Shown in pieces: positions 34,106-47,200 of a stretch of DNA of 64,000 nucleotides (positions are counted from its first letter, which is position 1; every line of letters begins with the position of its first letter). Source of the stretch: Halictus rubicundus (taxonomy: Eukaryota; Arthropoda; Insecta; Hymenoptera; Halictidae); assembly GCF_050948215.1 (NCBI RefSeq), contig NC_135149.1, forward strand, positions 1,798,001 to 1,862,000. The letters run 5' to 3'. Position numbers and translations under genes: made by a program. The notes below the pieces were generated by a model. The model was not told the DNA's origin and made no database searches. It saw only the letters and a list, made by a program, of their open reading frames with translations.

Positions 34106-36280
34106 AGGAGCTGATGTTCGCACCCCTTTCGCTGTGCTCTTTAAAAAATTAGCTCCTCGATCCCAGCGCCGTTTTTATCTTGTCGCCGGCCGGTGGCGTG
34201 ACCGCCTACCACCGATGGTAATTTACAAGCGATGAGACAATCGCGGAATCTATAATCCCTGGAAATTTATTCGCCCAACGATCGTACAGCCTGGTCACGA
34301 AAAACCGTGGCTGTCTGAAATCTCCGAGACCCTTCTCTGTTCACCGTTGCGAACGAGTTCACGGGTTTGTGATAAATCACACGGCGCCCCGGGATTTATA
34401 CTTTGTTAAGCAGCTCGTAAATATAAGGTCTACGAACCGCTGACCGCAAGCGAGTTGTGGTGGAGTTCCGGTGGTACGTGGTTTGGAACAGCGCGACAAA
34501 GAAAATCGGAGTACAGTTGGAAGATAACATTGGAAATCATGGGAAGTATAGTTAACTGGGTGTTGAATCGGTTTCTGGTGTAGATCAACCATGGCCTCGC
34601 AATTTTATAATATCTTCCTACCACAGCCGTGGTTTCAGATCTTTTATTTTACAATTACTCGAGTTGTAAAGATTCCTGCACAGGAATTGATTGAACAGAC
34701 TTCTTTATTCGATAAGATAAGCTGATAAAAATTGCACAGAATCTAAATAAAAAGTTACATTTAAGTTACTATCATATTAAATTTAATTTTAAAAATAATT
34801 GTATTGTTTACTAACTGAATAGAAGCGGTCGCTAGTGACTTGTTAGTACCTTGGAAATAAATCCGAATTACTAATAACAATAAATCTTATTGTTTTTATA
34901 ACACAATGCTTACCAGCCAATTTTAGTACGTAGGTTCAACGTTAATCCACGCTGTACATGATAGGCTAAAAAGTATCTGTTGTACTCGTTGCAAGGCTGC
35001 ATTGAAATACATACACCGATGCACCTGTGTCCCCTTTTACAAGGTGTAAAACTCGTAATTGCCGCTAGAAATTGAATAACAATATGCAAATAGATCGTAT
35101 AACTCATCCTACCGGTCCCCAATTAGTTTATCTTACGATCGCGAGGCTAACATGATTCTGGTTCAAGAGATTGATGCAACGTCGTTCGAGCATGTGCGTT
35201 ATCAGGCGACGCAAAACCAGATAATCGACGTTTCGATTGATCAAGTCGCGGTCGAACGTGAAATCGTCGATATATAATCTGTATCGGGCGTGACCCTGTC
35301 CGATTATCCAAGAACGAGATAATCGGATGATTACTGTCCAATTCCCGGGTTTAATTCATGCGCGTGTAAATACGTCAAAGGGAACGGAACGAGCGTACAC
35401 GTACACATGCATACGCGCGCATATACAACGCGATTGGCGTTACGAAACCGGCGAGCACCGTGGCCGCAATAAATCAAGATAAAGTTATGATAAACAAATT
35501 AGTCGGCGCTGCCGCCCCTCACCGGTGTTATTGTCTATCGTATATCTACCTACAAATTACCAGCCGTCCCGAACACCTCGGGGTAACTGCTACTCGCTGC
35601 GTGCTTGTGTGTTGATCACACGCACGGGGGGTTGAAGGAAATTCGAGGGGTAACTCGAAATTAATGCACCACTTCCTCTCTTGGTGTAACCTCGAATTGC
35701 AGTGTACCCAGCGTGCCTCTTATTTATTCGATCGGCTCCGACTCGGACTCGGAATTCTAGGGTCCCGAGACTTTTCGATTCCACTCTCGCATGCCCCTTC
35801 AATTGTTCCATCATCTTCACGGATCCAATAATGAGAGTGTCTTTAAAAATTCAGTGGAACAAATATTCATATTCCTGTAATTTTCCCGTCTATCTTGATC
35901 AGCTCTCAAGCAATTTGAATCTCCCAAAGTATTTTGTAAATCTACTATGAGCCTGTCAAAAAATTCTTCATTTCAATAATTTGATGAATTTCTGCCAGAC
36001 AGTTGTTATGCAGTTTTTTGAAACTACAATTTATTTCTTCACTCTGTCTCATCCAATAGAGAGAGAGAGAGAGAGAGTCTAGTCTTTTCTATTTGAATTA
36101 TTAAAATAGTTCTTTTGATATGGATTTAATCGGATCTGTAGAGGAAAGACAATTTTATCAACCAAGTTGTGTTTTCCATTTTCTGAATTGTACAAACCCT
36201 AATCATACAGATTAAAATCAACGTATAAATTATTATGACAATTCATTCAGCATTCTTCAAAACCTCCGGGGTTCGATATA
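34106..36280. other. Non-coding stretch, possible regulatory DNA
   Basis: 34620-34900 is AT-rich. 35100-35600 is GC-moderate with ATAATCGGATGATTA-type and TAATC words that resemble homeodomain or Otx sites. A short GA run lies at 36058-36078. No exon is supported. Regulatory function is inferred from composition and from proximity to a developmental transcription factor gene. Confidence 0.3.
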
Positions 36281-36482
36281 CAGTGATTTCTCTACATATA
36301 TGTTGCGAAGAACTGGATGATAAATGCGCGGAATTATCCCCACTACCGCGGGGTATACCCCGTGAGGGGTCACAAAGTTCGAGAGGCCTCGGACACCGAG
36401 AAGTGTAAATATAACACGGCTCGGGTATGTCTCCTGGACGATACACGACGCTGGCAAGACCCGTGTTGTTGACATATATCGG
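36281..36482 (-). mobile_element. Family B MITE, near-complete, one end eroded
   Basis: The left edge has TA followed by CAGTGATTTCTCTACATATA (36281 on). The core runs on the minus strand in the same order as the copy at 51255-51435. The right side retains TGTTGTTGACATATATCGGG, but the terminal CAGTGAATT is lost. It carries an extra GC-rich palindromic stretch (CCGCGGGGTATACCCCGTGA, 36347 on) absent from the 51-kb copy. Open frames inside, with residues such as YMSTTRVLPAS, are repeat-derived. Confidence 0.7.
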
Positions 36483-38490
36483 GAACCCCTCATCGCACCG
36501 ATAGATCCCAGATCGCAACCAAATCAAGCATACAAATGAAGCTAAGTTTCCCCTGTTGCAATTCTAATTCTCCCCGAACGAGCTTCGTTAACTACAGCCC
36601 GCGTTCGTTTCGATTCCCCTGATGAATAGGGCGCAGCAGTTTCGAAAATATCGAGAATATCGTTCCTGAAAACCGCAATAGCCGGTGAAAAACGATCGAT
36701 TCCACGCTCATTCATCCGGGGCCGTTGAAAAATTCATCGGCAGGATTTAATCGTATCGGGAGAGCCGGTTCTGTTCGCAAAAAAAAAAAAAACGAGAACG
36801 ACCATGCGGACACGCATTCCGCCCACGCATTGTTTCCGCCGGCCTATGGAAAATTGATCGGTTGCTCGGCTCGTGGAGCAGCCCGTCGTCGTCGTCTGCA
36901 GTTCGCTAAATCCGACGTTCAACGTGGCGCCAATTTTTACGATACACTCTGGAAGAACGTTTTAATTGGCCAGAGGCGTCTCGTGCTGTCAGCCATTACC
37001 GGGAATGGTCCCGCGAGCGGACGAAAGGTGCGACATATCCATTCTTTTACACGAGATTCAGAGATATCGATACGCCCTGGCCCCGGTACCGTATCACCGA
37101 GGAAACGACGGGCATTAATTCGACCGGACAGTTTTCGCCAGTTTATAGTAAAAATATACGATTGGCGGGCAGGTGAGACGGAGCTTGATGATCCACGTGT
37201 CGTTTACCCCGGGCCGATCGTAAAACAACGGTTCGGGTTTCGCAGCTTTACGCGCGAATCGCCGGCTCTAAAATCGCTATACCATGAAACACACTCGTCA
37301 AAAATACTGCGGGTGCTTAAATCAATCGGTGGGTCCCGTTTGCAATTTTTTTGTCTAGACTACTCAAAGTTTGCTCGTCCGCATTTCGAGCTCTTGTGAA
37401 GGACGATTCAGTTTCATCATTGATAAATTGTATCAGCATGTCCTGTAAGAGGAAATAAGAAAGAAAGAATAAGACAATGCCTAGATCAGGTTCTTCCATG
37501 TTCTTTGGTAATCCTTTATTTTGTCTCCATGGTGGGCACCTGTGTGCTCAATTATTCTTACATGATAATGAGTGCACTCGAACATCGTTCTCCATCTAGG
37601 TGTATGAAACGAAATAAAGAGGAATACAAAGAAACTGCAATACTTATTAAAAATTATGAACTAACCGACAGTTTGCAGTACATCTGATGCAGAAAATAGC
37701 ACGAACTCATTAAACCCTGGAGCTACATTGGAGACCTCTCAACGCAAAGCAGAGAACTGCACACAGAATATTCATAACTATATCTAACCTCATGTGGCCG
37801 CAACATTTCATTTTTACTCGGACCACGCAGATATGCATCAACAAGTAACCCCATAATTAGCGACCGCATTAATGCTACACATGTAGACACGTATCAGATT
37901 GTCTACGCAATTTCGTTCGCTGGTTAATCGCGCCGTTTAGTTTCTCCGCGGCAGGGTTAAACCTTGGCGCAGGAGGAGATAATTTTTTCGAAGTTCGGCT
38001 ATTTATGGAGTTGAGAATCGTTTGAATCTTGATGCTCGGGAAGGACGATAGCCGGGATGTGCGGTAATTAATGACAGAGGAGTCCCGCGCTATTATCGCT
38101 TGGTAGGTTCGCGTTGTGGTTTGAATGCCAGCTGAAGCGGCCGACAAAAACGATGCGCAACGGGTTCAAAGTCGGTGGAAACTTATAGCGGTGACCCGCT
38201 GGCCGGAACGGCACAATGTTGCGAGCATCTGCATAAAAGTGTTTCTCGAGCGCGCCGTTCCTCGGTGGATGAGCCGTGAATTTCCCCGTCCGAACGGCCG
38301 CTGCGCGTCGCGGCGCGGCGCAGCGCGGCGGCGGTATCGAGCCTGTTAATCAGCGTGTAAAATTAAATACAAAACAAGTTCCTCCGCTTTCGGTCGCAGA
38401 AACAGCGGCTAATAAAAAAATGAAGCTGCTTTAAGCTCACTTAGACTACCTCGAAGGGGCGGTGTATTATACTATACGTACACAGGGGAA
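36483..38490. other. Non-coding stretch, no gene seen
   Basis: A 224-codon frame at 36725-37399 has no recognisable domain, no family resemblance and begins in an A-run, so I treat it as chance in CpG-rich DNA. 38100-38350 is very GC-rich. Confidence 0.35.
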
Positions 38491-38505
38491 GGGGGGGGGG
38501 GGGGG
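38491..38505 (+). repeat. Poly-G tract, 15 G
   Basis: Fifteen G, then T, then four G. It is the longest of the six G runs. Confidence 0.9.
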
Positions 38506-38799
38506 TGGGGCGTCGGTTCCCGTCAGAAATAAAAGCAATACACCGTGGGGCATAATTTCTGGTGATTATTTTCGTTGCAACTAAAGCGCAAGGCCGGATT
38601 ATTGTCGAATGCGATGCAGCTAATTGCGTATTTTTATGTTGCAAAAAAGGAGTGTAACCAGATTGCCTCGAGATACATCGGCACGCAGACAAATAAATAC
38701 GTGGAACGTATATTCTCTGTGGAAACGTTACGGGCAGATTGTAGATATAAAATCAACAGGATGAAAAGTATCCGTTCCGCGTGTTAAATGTCTTAATTT

Positions 38800-39080
38800 T
38801 TATCGGAAACGTTCCCGGCGGCGACCTGTGCCGCGTAATTGTAATATTAATTGATCAGAAGCAATTTGTAAGCGGGCGGTATTGGCGTCGTTCTCATGCA
38901 AATATGTTCTTGTAAAACACACCCGGGAATTAATTGAAACTGGGCCCGTTCATCAGCTTTATAATTAGCGCGATTCGCGCGGACGATTTCCGTCAGCCCG
39001 CAAGAATTAATGTTTTCGGTGTATTAATTAGCGATTCGACTTTAATAAGCCGGCGGAGAGAATGTATCCATGCAGGCAGT
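38800..39080. promoter_or_regulatory. Candidate enhancer: TAATTA/ATTAAT cluster
   Basis: Within 280 bp there are several homeodomain-type words: ATTAATTGATCA, GAATTAATTGAAAC, ATAATTAGCGCG, AGAATTAATG and ATTAATTAGCG, in otherwise GC-rich DNA. This clustering is typical of developmental enhancers, but function is inferred and no conservation could be tested. Confidence 0.25.
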
Positions 39081-39264
39081 AAGAAATTCGAAGCTTTGTA
39101 AAGGCGAACTTATGCCAGTTCGTATTGTATGAATACAATGAATGTGAAAGACGAAAACCAGGGTATTTAAAATTATTCGTTTATACTTCTTTGCATTTTT
39201 CAACTGTAAAAAATTATAAGAAGAGTGTACGCATCATCACCTAACCCCTGTTTCATACAATTGA

Positions 39265-39305
39265 CTTGAACCACTTTTATTTAGCATAAAAGTCCTGTCG
39301 TGCAC
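39265..39305. repeat. Family A dispersed repeat, diverged right end
   Basis: CACTTTTATTTAGCATAAAA followed by GTCCTGTCGTGCA resembles the family A right end. It is weak. Confidence 0.35.
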
Positions 39306-39869
39306 AACCAAAATGAACAAGTATAATTTCCCCTTGAGAAATGGCGCGGAACGAACAGTGTACGGAAGAACAAGTGTGTGGAAGTAAAAGTTGAATCTCG
39401 GAAGCAGCGTTTAAAGCACGAAAGGTCCCGGAGGAGCTAAGAAAATAATAAATTCCAATTTATAGGTGTTAACGCGATGGAGGGCACCGGAGGAGTGTCC
39501 AGTCACGCTATGGAAATTATGACGTATTACACGATTGCCTTTTCAGCGTCGCACGCGGCTTGCCCGTGCCGTGACTAATAAGCAGATGTAATGCAATTTA
39601 ACACGCATCGTATTAACGCTTGTTCAAACATTAACGCCGCCCAGTAGCAATTATCCACACCTTCAACCCGTCTTCTCCATTTTCTACGCAGCCTAAATTA
39701 CTGCGGGTAAATGAATATCTCGAATAAATGGCATTGCTACCGCGATTACCTCCAATTAAAAGCGAATACAAATTTTCTTGGTCTGCTCTTTGCGTTCGGC
39801 GCAAGCACACTGTGCAAAGCAACATTGTACTCTGCTTGTTAGACACGAACTGTAATCGGCCATTTTATA

Positions 39870-40190
39870 TCTCCGGTACTAAAAATAAATGGCACTCGCC
39901 AGAACAAGGAAAATCTAATTAGGGGGGAACAGAAATTTCCTGGAACTATAATCTCAATTATACAAAAGTAGGCGTTATAAAACTAGATTGAACTGTGTTT
40001 GGTAGATGCAAACAAAAATTGTGTGAAATTTTCATTTCTCGGCAACTAAAATTAAATGGCTCTCGCTGGAGCAAGGAAAATCTAATTGGGGGAAAGAGAA
40101 ATTTCCTGGGACTATAATTTAAATTCTACGAAAGTAGGATTTTATGAAACAAGACTGAACTGTGTTGCACAAACAAAAATTGGCCATTTC
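39870..40190. repeat. 167-bp tandem duplication
   Basis: GGCACTCGCC at 39891 recurs as GGCTCTCGCT at 40058. The following AGGAAAATCTAATTAGGGGG, GAAATTTCCTGG and ACTATAAT text and the later GAACTGTGTT, CAAACAAAAATTG text recur in the same order, period 167 bp. Two copies with roughly 15-20 percent divergence by eye. Confidence 0.85.
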
Positions 40191-40299
40191 CCTCCGCGCA
40201 CGAATAAATGACATTAATATATACTTAAATATACGTTTTCTCAGTTCGTTGCATCCTGATAAAAAAAAGGAGTGCGTAAATAGAAAGATATTTGCGTGA

Positions 40300-41060
40300 T
40301 CGAATGTAGAACGCGTTCGACGTCGGAAGTCGTCTGACGATAGTCGTCTTCGCAATTCCCACGCGAGCTGTGACTCGCGGGTCGCATAATTCCGTCGAAC
40401 GTGTGCCGTTAATTACACGATCGGCCGTATAATCTCGCGTACTTTAATTATCCGGTCGTTTTTTTTTAATGAACTCGAACACGAAAGCGCCCGTCCTTCG
40501 TTCTCGCCGCTGCGTACGCGTCGGAACCGTGTCACCGATTTGCTATTTTAATTTTTATGCGGCTCCATTAGCCGATGACCTCGTTCACGCTGTGCGTATC
40601 TCGCCTGGCCGATGTTGTGTCATGAATTAAGAGGATTATGCGCTCGCTGTTTGCCTCCGATAACAATGTTCGTACGTAAATTACACGTTGTAATCCGACG
40701 AAACGACGGGAAACAACCGTCCAGACGAGTCGACGAAATTAATAAAAATTCTTCACCTTTCGGAGGGTAGGGGAAAAAATGAGCGCGCTATAGTGAATTC
40801 GTGGGCACTGTTCGTAGCTGTTCTATCGCGAAAGAGAAGCAGCTTGGCCTCGATCGAGCTAGTATGCAGCAGAAGTTTACGGTCGCCGGAAGTTCATGCT
40901 TATTCACTGAGCACCGAAAGGGCGACCGGGTATAATTTACGTATAAATTAAGCGGAATGAATCAACGGCAGACGATTAATCGCAATAGCTCGGCCGGTGA
41001 TAATAACAATGGCCGGGCTTGTTTACGAGCGGTTAACGAATATATTACCGTTTCCATTAT
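40300..41060. promoter_or_regulatory. Candidate regulatory DNA, CpG-rich with TAATTA-like words
   Basis: Composition is GC- and CpG-rich, with GTTAATTACACG, CTTTAATTATCC, TTAATTTTTATG and GATTAATCGC spaced through it and no repeats or exons. It resembles conserved non-coding DNA around developmental genes. Inference only. Confidence 0.22.
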
Positions 41061-41282
41061 TCCGCCACGTGGACGCGTCTATCGTGCCAGCCACTCGATC
41101 GCGATACCTGGCTTCGACTGGCACAGAACCATCGCCTTTTGCCTCCCGATTAAGCTAGCCGGTCCCCAACAACCCTGCTCGACGTATTCACCCAGTCGTT
41201 CGATCGAAAAACAATCAAAACTCAAAGAATTTTTTAGTCGAGTAACAATACTGTTCGGGAAACGCATCTTCAATCGCGATCA

Positions 41283-41515
41283 CTAGATTTCGGACTTTAT
41301 GCGTTCATGACAGAGTCGAGTTGATGCGATGTTAACTCCAAAACCAATCATTTCTGACCTAAAATAAATATTTCCATGAATCTTTCATTTTAAATTGAAA
41401 TGTTTAGCAATTGATTAAATGCAAACGAATTTACTCGGTGCACTTAGTGCATTCGAGTGCTAAGGGTTGAGACAGTACAAGAAATTTTCATTTTCCACAA
41501 AGATCCACGATCAAT
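41283..41515. mobile_element. Family A element, larger diverged copy
   Basis: The left end TAGATTTCGGACTTTATGCG then TTCATGAC and the right end ATTTTCATTTTCCACAAAGA then TCCACGATC enclose about 230 bp. Inside, near 41446-41470, lies a separate GAGTGCTAAGGGTTGA end resembling the 14108-14405 MITE with mutated TTAA, suggesting nested insertion. Confidence 0.5.
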
Positions 41516-41551
41516 GAACATTGAGCAATAGTTAAAAGTTCTGTAGGTTCT

Positions 41552-41570
41552 GGGAGGGGGGAGGGGGGGG
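41552..41570 (+). repeat. Interrupted G tract
   Basis: GGGAGGGGGGAGGGGGGGG: three G blocks separated by A, a quadruplex-compatible sequence. Confidence 0.8.
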
Positions 41571-42980
41571 TGATAGAAACGTGCGAAACAATCTGAAAGA
41601 CGATTCCAACTCGTTGTTCCCACCGATTCTCACGATCGTGGACGGGACGAGGGAGGAAAAAGCAACCCGGGGGTGGAGGTCGGATCGCAGGAGGTAAACA
41701 GCCCGTGAAATTACCTTTTAAATATTAGATTATGATTAAATGTGTACCTACGGTGCCTCCGGAGGCACTAAATGTTCAGCTCGGCCCCCGGTATCTCCTC
41801 CGACCCCCGTTCGCCCGGCTCATAAAGCTGACGATGGGGGTGGTTTATGGTGGATGAAGTCTCGAACCACCCTCTCTAGGCTATATCGCGATATCAATCA
41901 GCTCTCGGCATCAGATAAGATTCTCGCTGCTCAGGAACCGAGCGCTTTTCAAAACGCGGACGAGGTTGGACCCCGCGTTGGATCCTGATGCGCTTTACGA
42001 AGAGCACGGCTGATCATTTTTTCACTGGAGCAGACCGCGCCAGCGATTCAAACGCGGAGACGCCCATTGTCTCGGCCCATCAATATTTCAATACTCAACC
42101 TGCGAGCCAAAGGACACAAGGCCATGCCGAAGCAGATCGTGTACTTACGATTTTCCTTTACTTTGTGTTTCGTGCTTTGTACTTTCTGCTTCGTGTTCTT
42201 TGCGATACGGATTTCTCTGCACTTTTACGACGAGTTCAAAGAATGAGCGACTCCACGGGATTTCACGAATGTATGCTAATTCGACTGTTTCTTGAAAATT
42301 ACGTCTCAGTACGTTAGGTTGATCATTTCAGTATATACGTATATACAGGATAAATTGGCTTCGCTTCTTCACTTGTACGAATGTACTGTTTCTTCTGGTC
42401 TTTGTTTTTCTCTGTTGTAAATTGAATATCTCTCGTGTAATACGTAACGTTTACAACCTTATTGAAAACACGCAGAAATAACTTGCCTGTCGATATACTT
42501 TAATACCCGGTGTCCAAACAACCCGCTACGTTCCGTTCGAATATAATTCATCGCAAAAAAAAAAAGAAGTGTCCATCGAGATCGTCGTGCATCGTAACAA
42601 GTGCACATGATCAATAAAACCGTGCTGGCTCGCGTTATATCACGACCGTAACTCATGCAGAGGCGGCCCGACTTTAAACGGCGTATCGGAAAGCAGCGTA
42701 GCTGGTCGAGCCCGACGGTCATCAGGTGGTTGATAACGCGACAATGTCGGCCGTTGTCCGTGGCTAATTGGCATCGTTAATTCGCCGTGGATCATAAACG
42801 CTGGCGGTAGCACCTTTGGCAATAAATATCCGGACTACTCCCCCGTTCGAATTTAAAGGGCCGTGTCTGACGCACACGTGGACGGTGGTCGGCCGTAAAC
42901 GAGCGAGCATGATGGGCAGGTGTTTATATCCGGCCGGTGCGTTGGTGCGTGCGTGTGCGTAATCCATATGCATGAGCCTC

Positions 42981-43038
42981 GACGAAGAAGAAGAAGAGGA
43001 GGAGGAGGAGGAGGAGGAGGAGGAGGAAGAGGAAGAGA
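42981..43038 (+). repeat. (GAA)n/(GAG)n trinucleotide array
   Basis: GAA units pass into about ten GAG/GGA units, then GGAAGA units. Poly-Glu, poly-Gly, poly-Ser and poly-Leu frames across it on both strands are artefacts of the triplet repeat. Confidence 0.9.
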
Positions 43039-43840
43039 AAAGAGAGAAAAAAGCAAACCGGACGAAAAACAGAAGGAAAAAGGGACCGAAGGATCCGCTC
43101 AGCGTGCGTTCCACACACCCACGCTCTTGCTCGAGAAACTTTCCGTGCCCATAAGCATATGCATTGCTCACTTAGCAAGATTGATATAACCCGATATATA
43201 TCTGGTGGTCGGCGATAAACGCGTAGCAGAAAACGGACGAGACCCGGTGCCGGGGCCCACGGGGAACGAACAGTTCGCGATCACGTGTGTGGGTGAGACG
43301 CGTGTGCTCGAGCGTGCGTGTGCATCCGCAATTACGCGCAAGACGGCGTACGCGAAGGATAATTAATGCAAACGAGGGGCCCCGGTAGCGGGCGGGGGAG
43401 AAATTTCGGTTCGAAAGCTGCTGCCTGCTCGAGCCTCGGGAAGGTGAGAAGTAGGAATGCCCCGGCACACACCGGGAAAAAGAAATATATTTACGGGCCG
43501 GCGCACGGGCTCATAATGCTCGCCCCTCGAGATAAGCGAATTATTCGCGGACAAGTTGCTACGGGCGTGTAACCGGCCGATATCGATCTGCCGATGGTCG
43601 TAACAGAAAAATATCCGACGTCGAGCCCGGTCGAGCTACTCTCGTGATTCTCTATCTGGGAAACGAAGGGCGACCCGCTTCCATCTGTTAAACAGGCCCT
43701 ACCGGGACCTTTGTCTCCCACGTTCCTCCCGAAAACGCTGACTTACGACACCACCTGCCTTCGTGGACAGTTCGATCAGTTACTTTTCCACATCCATGTC
43801 AATAGATGCCAAATTTTCTGCGACGTTCTGTGACGTTGTA

Positions 43841-44256
43841 CAGTAAAGACTTGATCTAAGCCCAATCCTTCGGTTTGTGCTGTGACATAGATCGTGCAGG
43901 ACTATTATTTTCTTGTGACCGCATCGACCGCGCCGAACATAGAAGGGGACAGCATTTGTAAACACGGACTGGACGTACGAAAGCGCACTACATACGTGTC
44001 ATTTAAGTCAGAAAAATACCATAAATAAGTTAGGTCCCGTATAAAAGTAATGAAAAATGTACAAGTATTGTAATTGGATTAGTAAAGGTTCACACCGATA
44101 TACCCGACCCGGTATCAGATTACGCGGTATGTTTACACTACTCGGCGACCGAGGCAGCTCGAGCTTCTTGGTCCCTCGCGAGGGTCCCCAGTGGAGGGGA
44201 TAGGCGAATTAACTAAGATCGTGTAGCTCCGTTCGGCTTAGATCAAGACTTTACTG
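43841..44256. mobile_element. TA-flanked mariner-type MITE with 22-bp perfect inverted ends
   Basis: CAGTAAAGACTTGATCTAAG plus two further matching bases at 43841-43862 is the exact reverse complement of 44235-44256, and TA lies at both edges (43839-43840 and 44257-44258). Length is 416 bp with no coding frame. Its interior at 44125-44185 (TGTTTACACTACTCGGCGAC, CGAGGCAGCTCGAGCTTC) matches the family B core, so it is a family B relative with different terminal sequence. Perfect ends suggest a younger insertion. Confidence 0.8.
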
Positions 44257-47200
44257 TACTTCGCCATTTCAATACATATTTGCTTGCTTCGAGTGTAAAT
44301 GAATTTCCTTAATTGTTCCAGTGGACAACCATCTTAGCACATTGCCCACCGGCGATTATTTCATAACTTTTCAAAAGCCCATGCCTGAACAGTTTTTAGT
44401 GGATCCTTCAACAGAAACAACAGTTTCACTTGTGAACCAACAAGTCACTTCTAGTAACGTCACCTAAGAATTTCGTTTTAGATTGGAATGTAAAAGAATA
44501 TTTCTAAGCTTCCTGTTGGTACAACTACTGAAAATCCTGTTGTTCGGATCCTGGTCGGTATATAAGTATATTTTAGATGTTCAATGTTTCGTCTTCAAAA
44601 AGAGCAGCAGGGTTCGCATGTCTCTAAATGAGTTCAGCATAGTAAATTCACAAGTCGTATGAACTTTTTCCCTCTGTCATTTGAAATGAACGACCGAATC
44701 TTTACGAGGGATCTTGCAATCCTTTGTTTCAGGGTTGCTCTCAATACTTGAAAACAACTGATAGTCGCCATAAAAGGAGAATAAAGAGAAATTGCATGCC
44801 GTACGCCCCCTTGTTAGCCGAAATTTATTAGCGTACGTAACTTCCTCTCCACTGTAAATAATACTTTTAATATCATTGTTGTTATTTACTTTTAATTACT
44901 AACAAAAACAAAATGTCCGAAAAATAGGGCACCTTATTACAATATTTTACAACCTCATCCAGAAAAAGAGTGAAAATGCAAAGACGAAAATTGTATCTAG
45001 ATCATTACGCAAAATAAAAATGTTCTGCATCAATTGGAAGGCGCAGGAGCTAAGTAGAGAATTTGTTCGTCGCTTGACTCATTTCAATAGATTGAGAATA
45101 ATATATAGCTTGTTCTGGATTTATTTAATCTTTTTACTATTTCAAAATAAACTCATAAAATGGGTACTGTGTCCGATAATTCGACAGGGTTAAAATTAAC
45201 CAGCAGGGTTTTTCTAGGGTCTGCGACATATGTCAGTTGATTTTCGATTTTGGCCCAGGGGTGAAGGGGAAGCCGCAAATATTTGCCAGATAGATCGTAT
45301 CAGGTTTTGGAAAATAGGTTTCTGCGGTGTCACAAAACAAATATTGCGACCGGGGCGAATTTTCTCGAAGATTAAGCCACGACGGCTGGCAGAGCGTTCT
45401 TACACTGTCTCCTTGGTATTGGCCAACAAGTAGCTTTCACTTGGTGGAGCCCCCCATGTCACCGTCCCCGTTTAACGGCAACGAGAACTCGGAAGTCTCC
45501 GGGGAGAGTTTGCCGACTAAAACCAACCCCTGCCGACGATTTGAGGGGTTGCGCCACAATACAAGCAATAACACGTACCGCCTCTCTTGCCACCCCGTAC
45601 TTTCCCCCAAACCCCCTTCTACGCCCCTATTCCTCGTCTCACCCCCTGGTCGACCCGTTGCACGCACCCTCTCTTACCTTAATCGACGAAGGATGATTTG
45701 GTCTTAAATAAACTTCTCACCTCCATCGACGGCGACCGCATCCCCCCCGCCCCTACGTCGTTTATCACATAAATCGTCGAGTGGTCACTTTGATTACGGT
45801 CTCATCCCCCCCTTGCGTTTTCTTTATTTGCTTCTTCGCCGACTTCTCAACCAACCCTGCGACGAATTTTTGAATTGAATTCGATTCCGGAGGAAAGAGC
45901 ATTGCTCGAGGACCTGCTTTATTACCACCAACGATCATTATGGCGATGGTAGGGGGGATCTGAGTTTAGGGGATGAAAAGAGGATGGCACGTTTTATTAG
46001 GAAGCATTCTTCAGTTTTTGGTGGTAGCACGTTTTGTTGGAAAGAAACTGGTTTTCTTTGTCTGTTAGAGAGCTGTTAAAGATGATTAATATTTTTGTAG
46101 TACTTGGAGATGTTTAGAGTGGTACCAACAGGTTAAGGATTATTGTTTATGCTATTAGAAAGATGGTATAATAAAAATCGTTCCCCAAATGTTTCAGTCA
46201 TAACAAGATAATCGACTGGAGAGTGGTAGATCCATTATTATTTGTATTACACAAATTATCCTGCTGTTTATAATTGTAGAACCCCTCGTTTAGGGTTCAA
46301 GAGCCTTACATTTAATTTTTCGACCCCTGTCTTCACTACCCCTATAGCGGAGAACGTATCAATTAAGTACGTATCTTTGTAAAGTACCGAATTTAATTCG
46401 GAAACAAATGAATATTTTATGAATTCTAGTAAAATGATTTTCTATGAATCTTGAAAAAGCTTGATCAGCATCGATCCGATTCTCCACACAGTAAAAATTT
46501 GTAGAGATGAAGAAATTATACTGATCTCAAGCTGTATAAATTCTCCTAGCTATTAAATTACACCACTTGAAAAATATATCATATATACTAAATAATAAAT
46601 ACATATATACATTACTTTCAGTCTACATGAATTTTCCAAGAATTATCTCCTATAAATTTTGAAGAAATGTTGATCGACTAAATTTTCGATCAACCATCAT
46701 TCAGCCCGTTCGTAGCCGCGTTGATGGGTTTCAGAAGGTAACAAGATCGATCTCGAGCCACACGGTGCTCACCTCCGTGGCCAAGAAAGGCCGAAACGGA
46801 ACAAAAAGATCGATCGTAAGACGAGCGTACGCGGTGCGAGGCGAGACGGTATTATTCATCATCGAGCGGAAACGCTTGGAAAGGTAGAGCCGACATCCGG
46901 CCACGTGTCCCCTACCAAGATGGACCAATAAGATCCGCGATACGACGGAACCGGACCAATCTAGAGACTGATCGAGGAGAAGGTCCAGTAAGAGCGTTGG
47001 CACGCGCCCGGGACCGGCGAATTATTCAAATGGAATTCACGAAACGAGCCAGCTGCAGGCCCGGGGGCCCGGATCAAAAATTGGGGGAGTCGGTCGAATG
47101 AACGACACTTTTTCTTGTCGCACGCCTCTTGTTCATTTGATTCCCTTCCGTTGCTGCCCGACCCATTATTCGACTGGATTTCTGGCTAGACCAGGGAGTC

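Noticed and set aside
36243..36527. Open frames with YMSTTRVLPAS-type residues, recurring at 51215-51415
   Set aside because: The same peptide appears because both are copies of the family B MITE; it is repeat translation, not a gene.
36725..37399. 224-codon plus-strand frame
   Set aside because: No recognisable domain, Arg-rich composition typical of CpG-rich non-coding DNA, and no splice or initiation context.
42764..43189. Poly-Ser, poly-Pro, poly-Leu and poly-Glu frames on both strands
   Set aside because: All are readings of one GAA/GAG triplet array.
44478..44505. Resemblance of TGGAATGTAAAAGAATAT to the miR-1 mature sequence
   Set aside because: The match breaks at internal positions and no complementary arm lies within hairpin distance.
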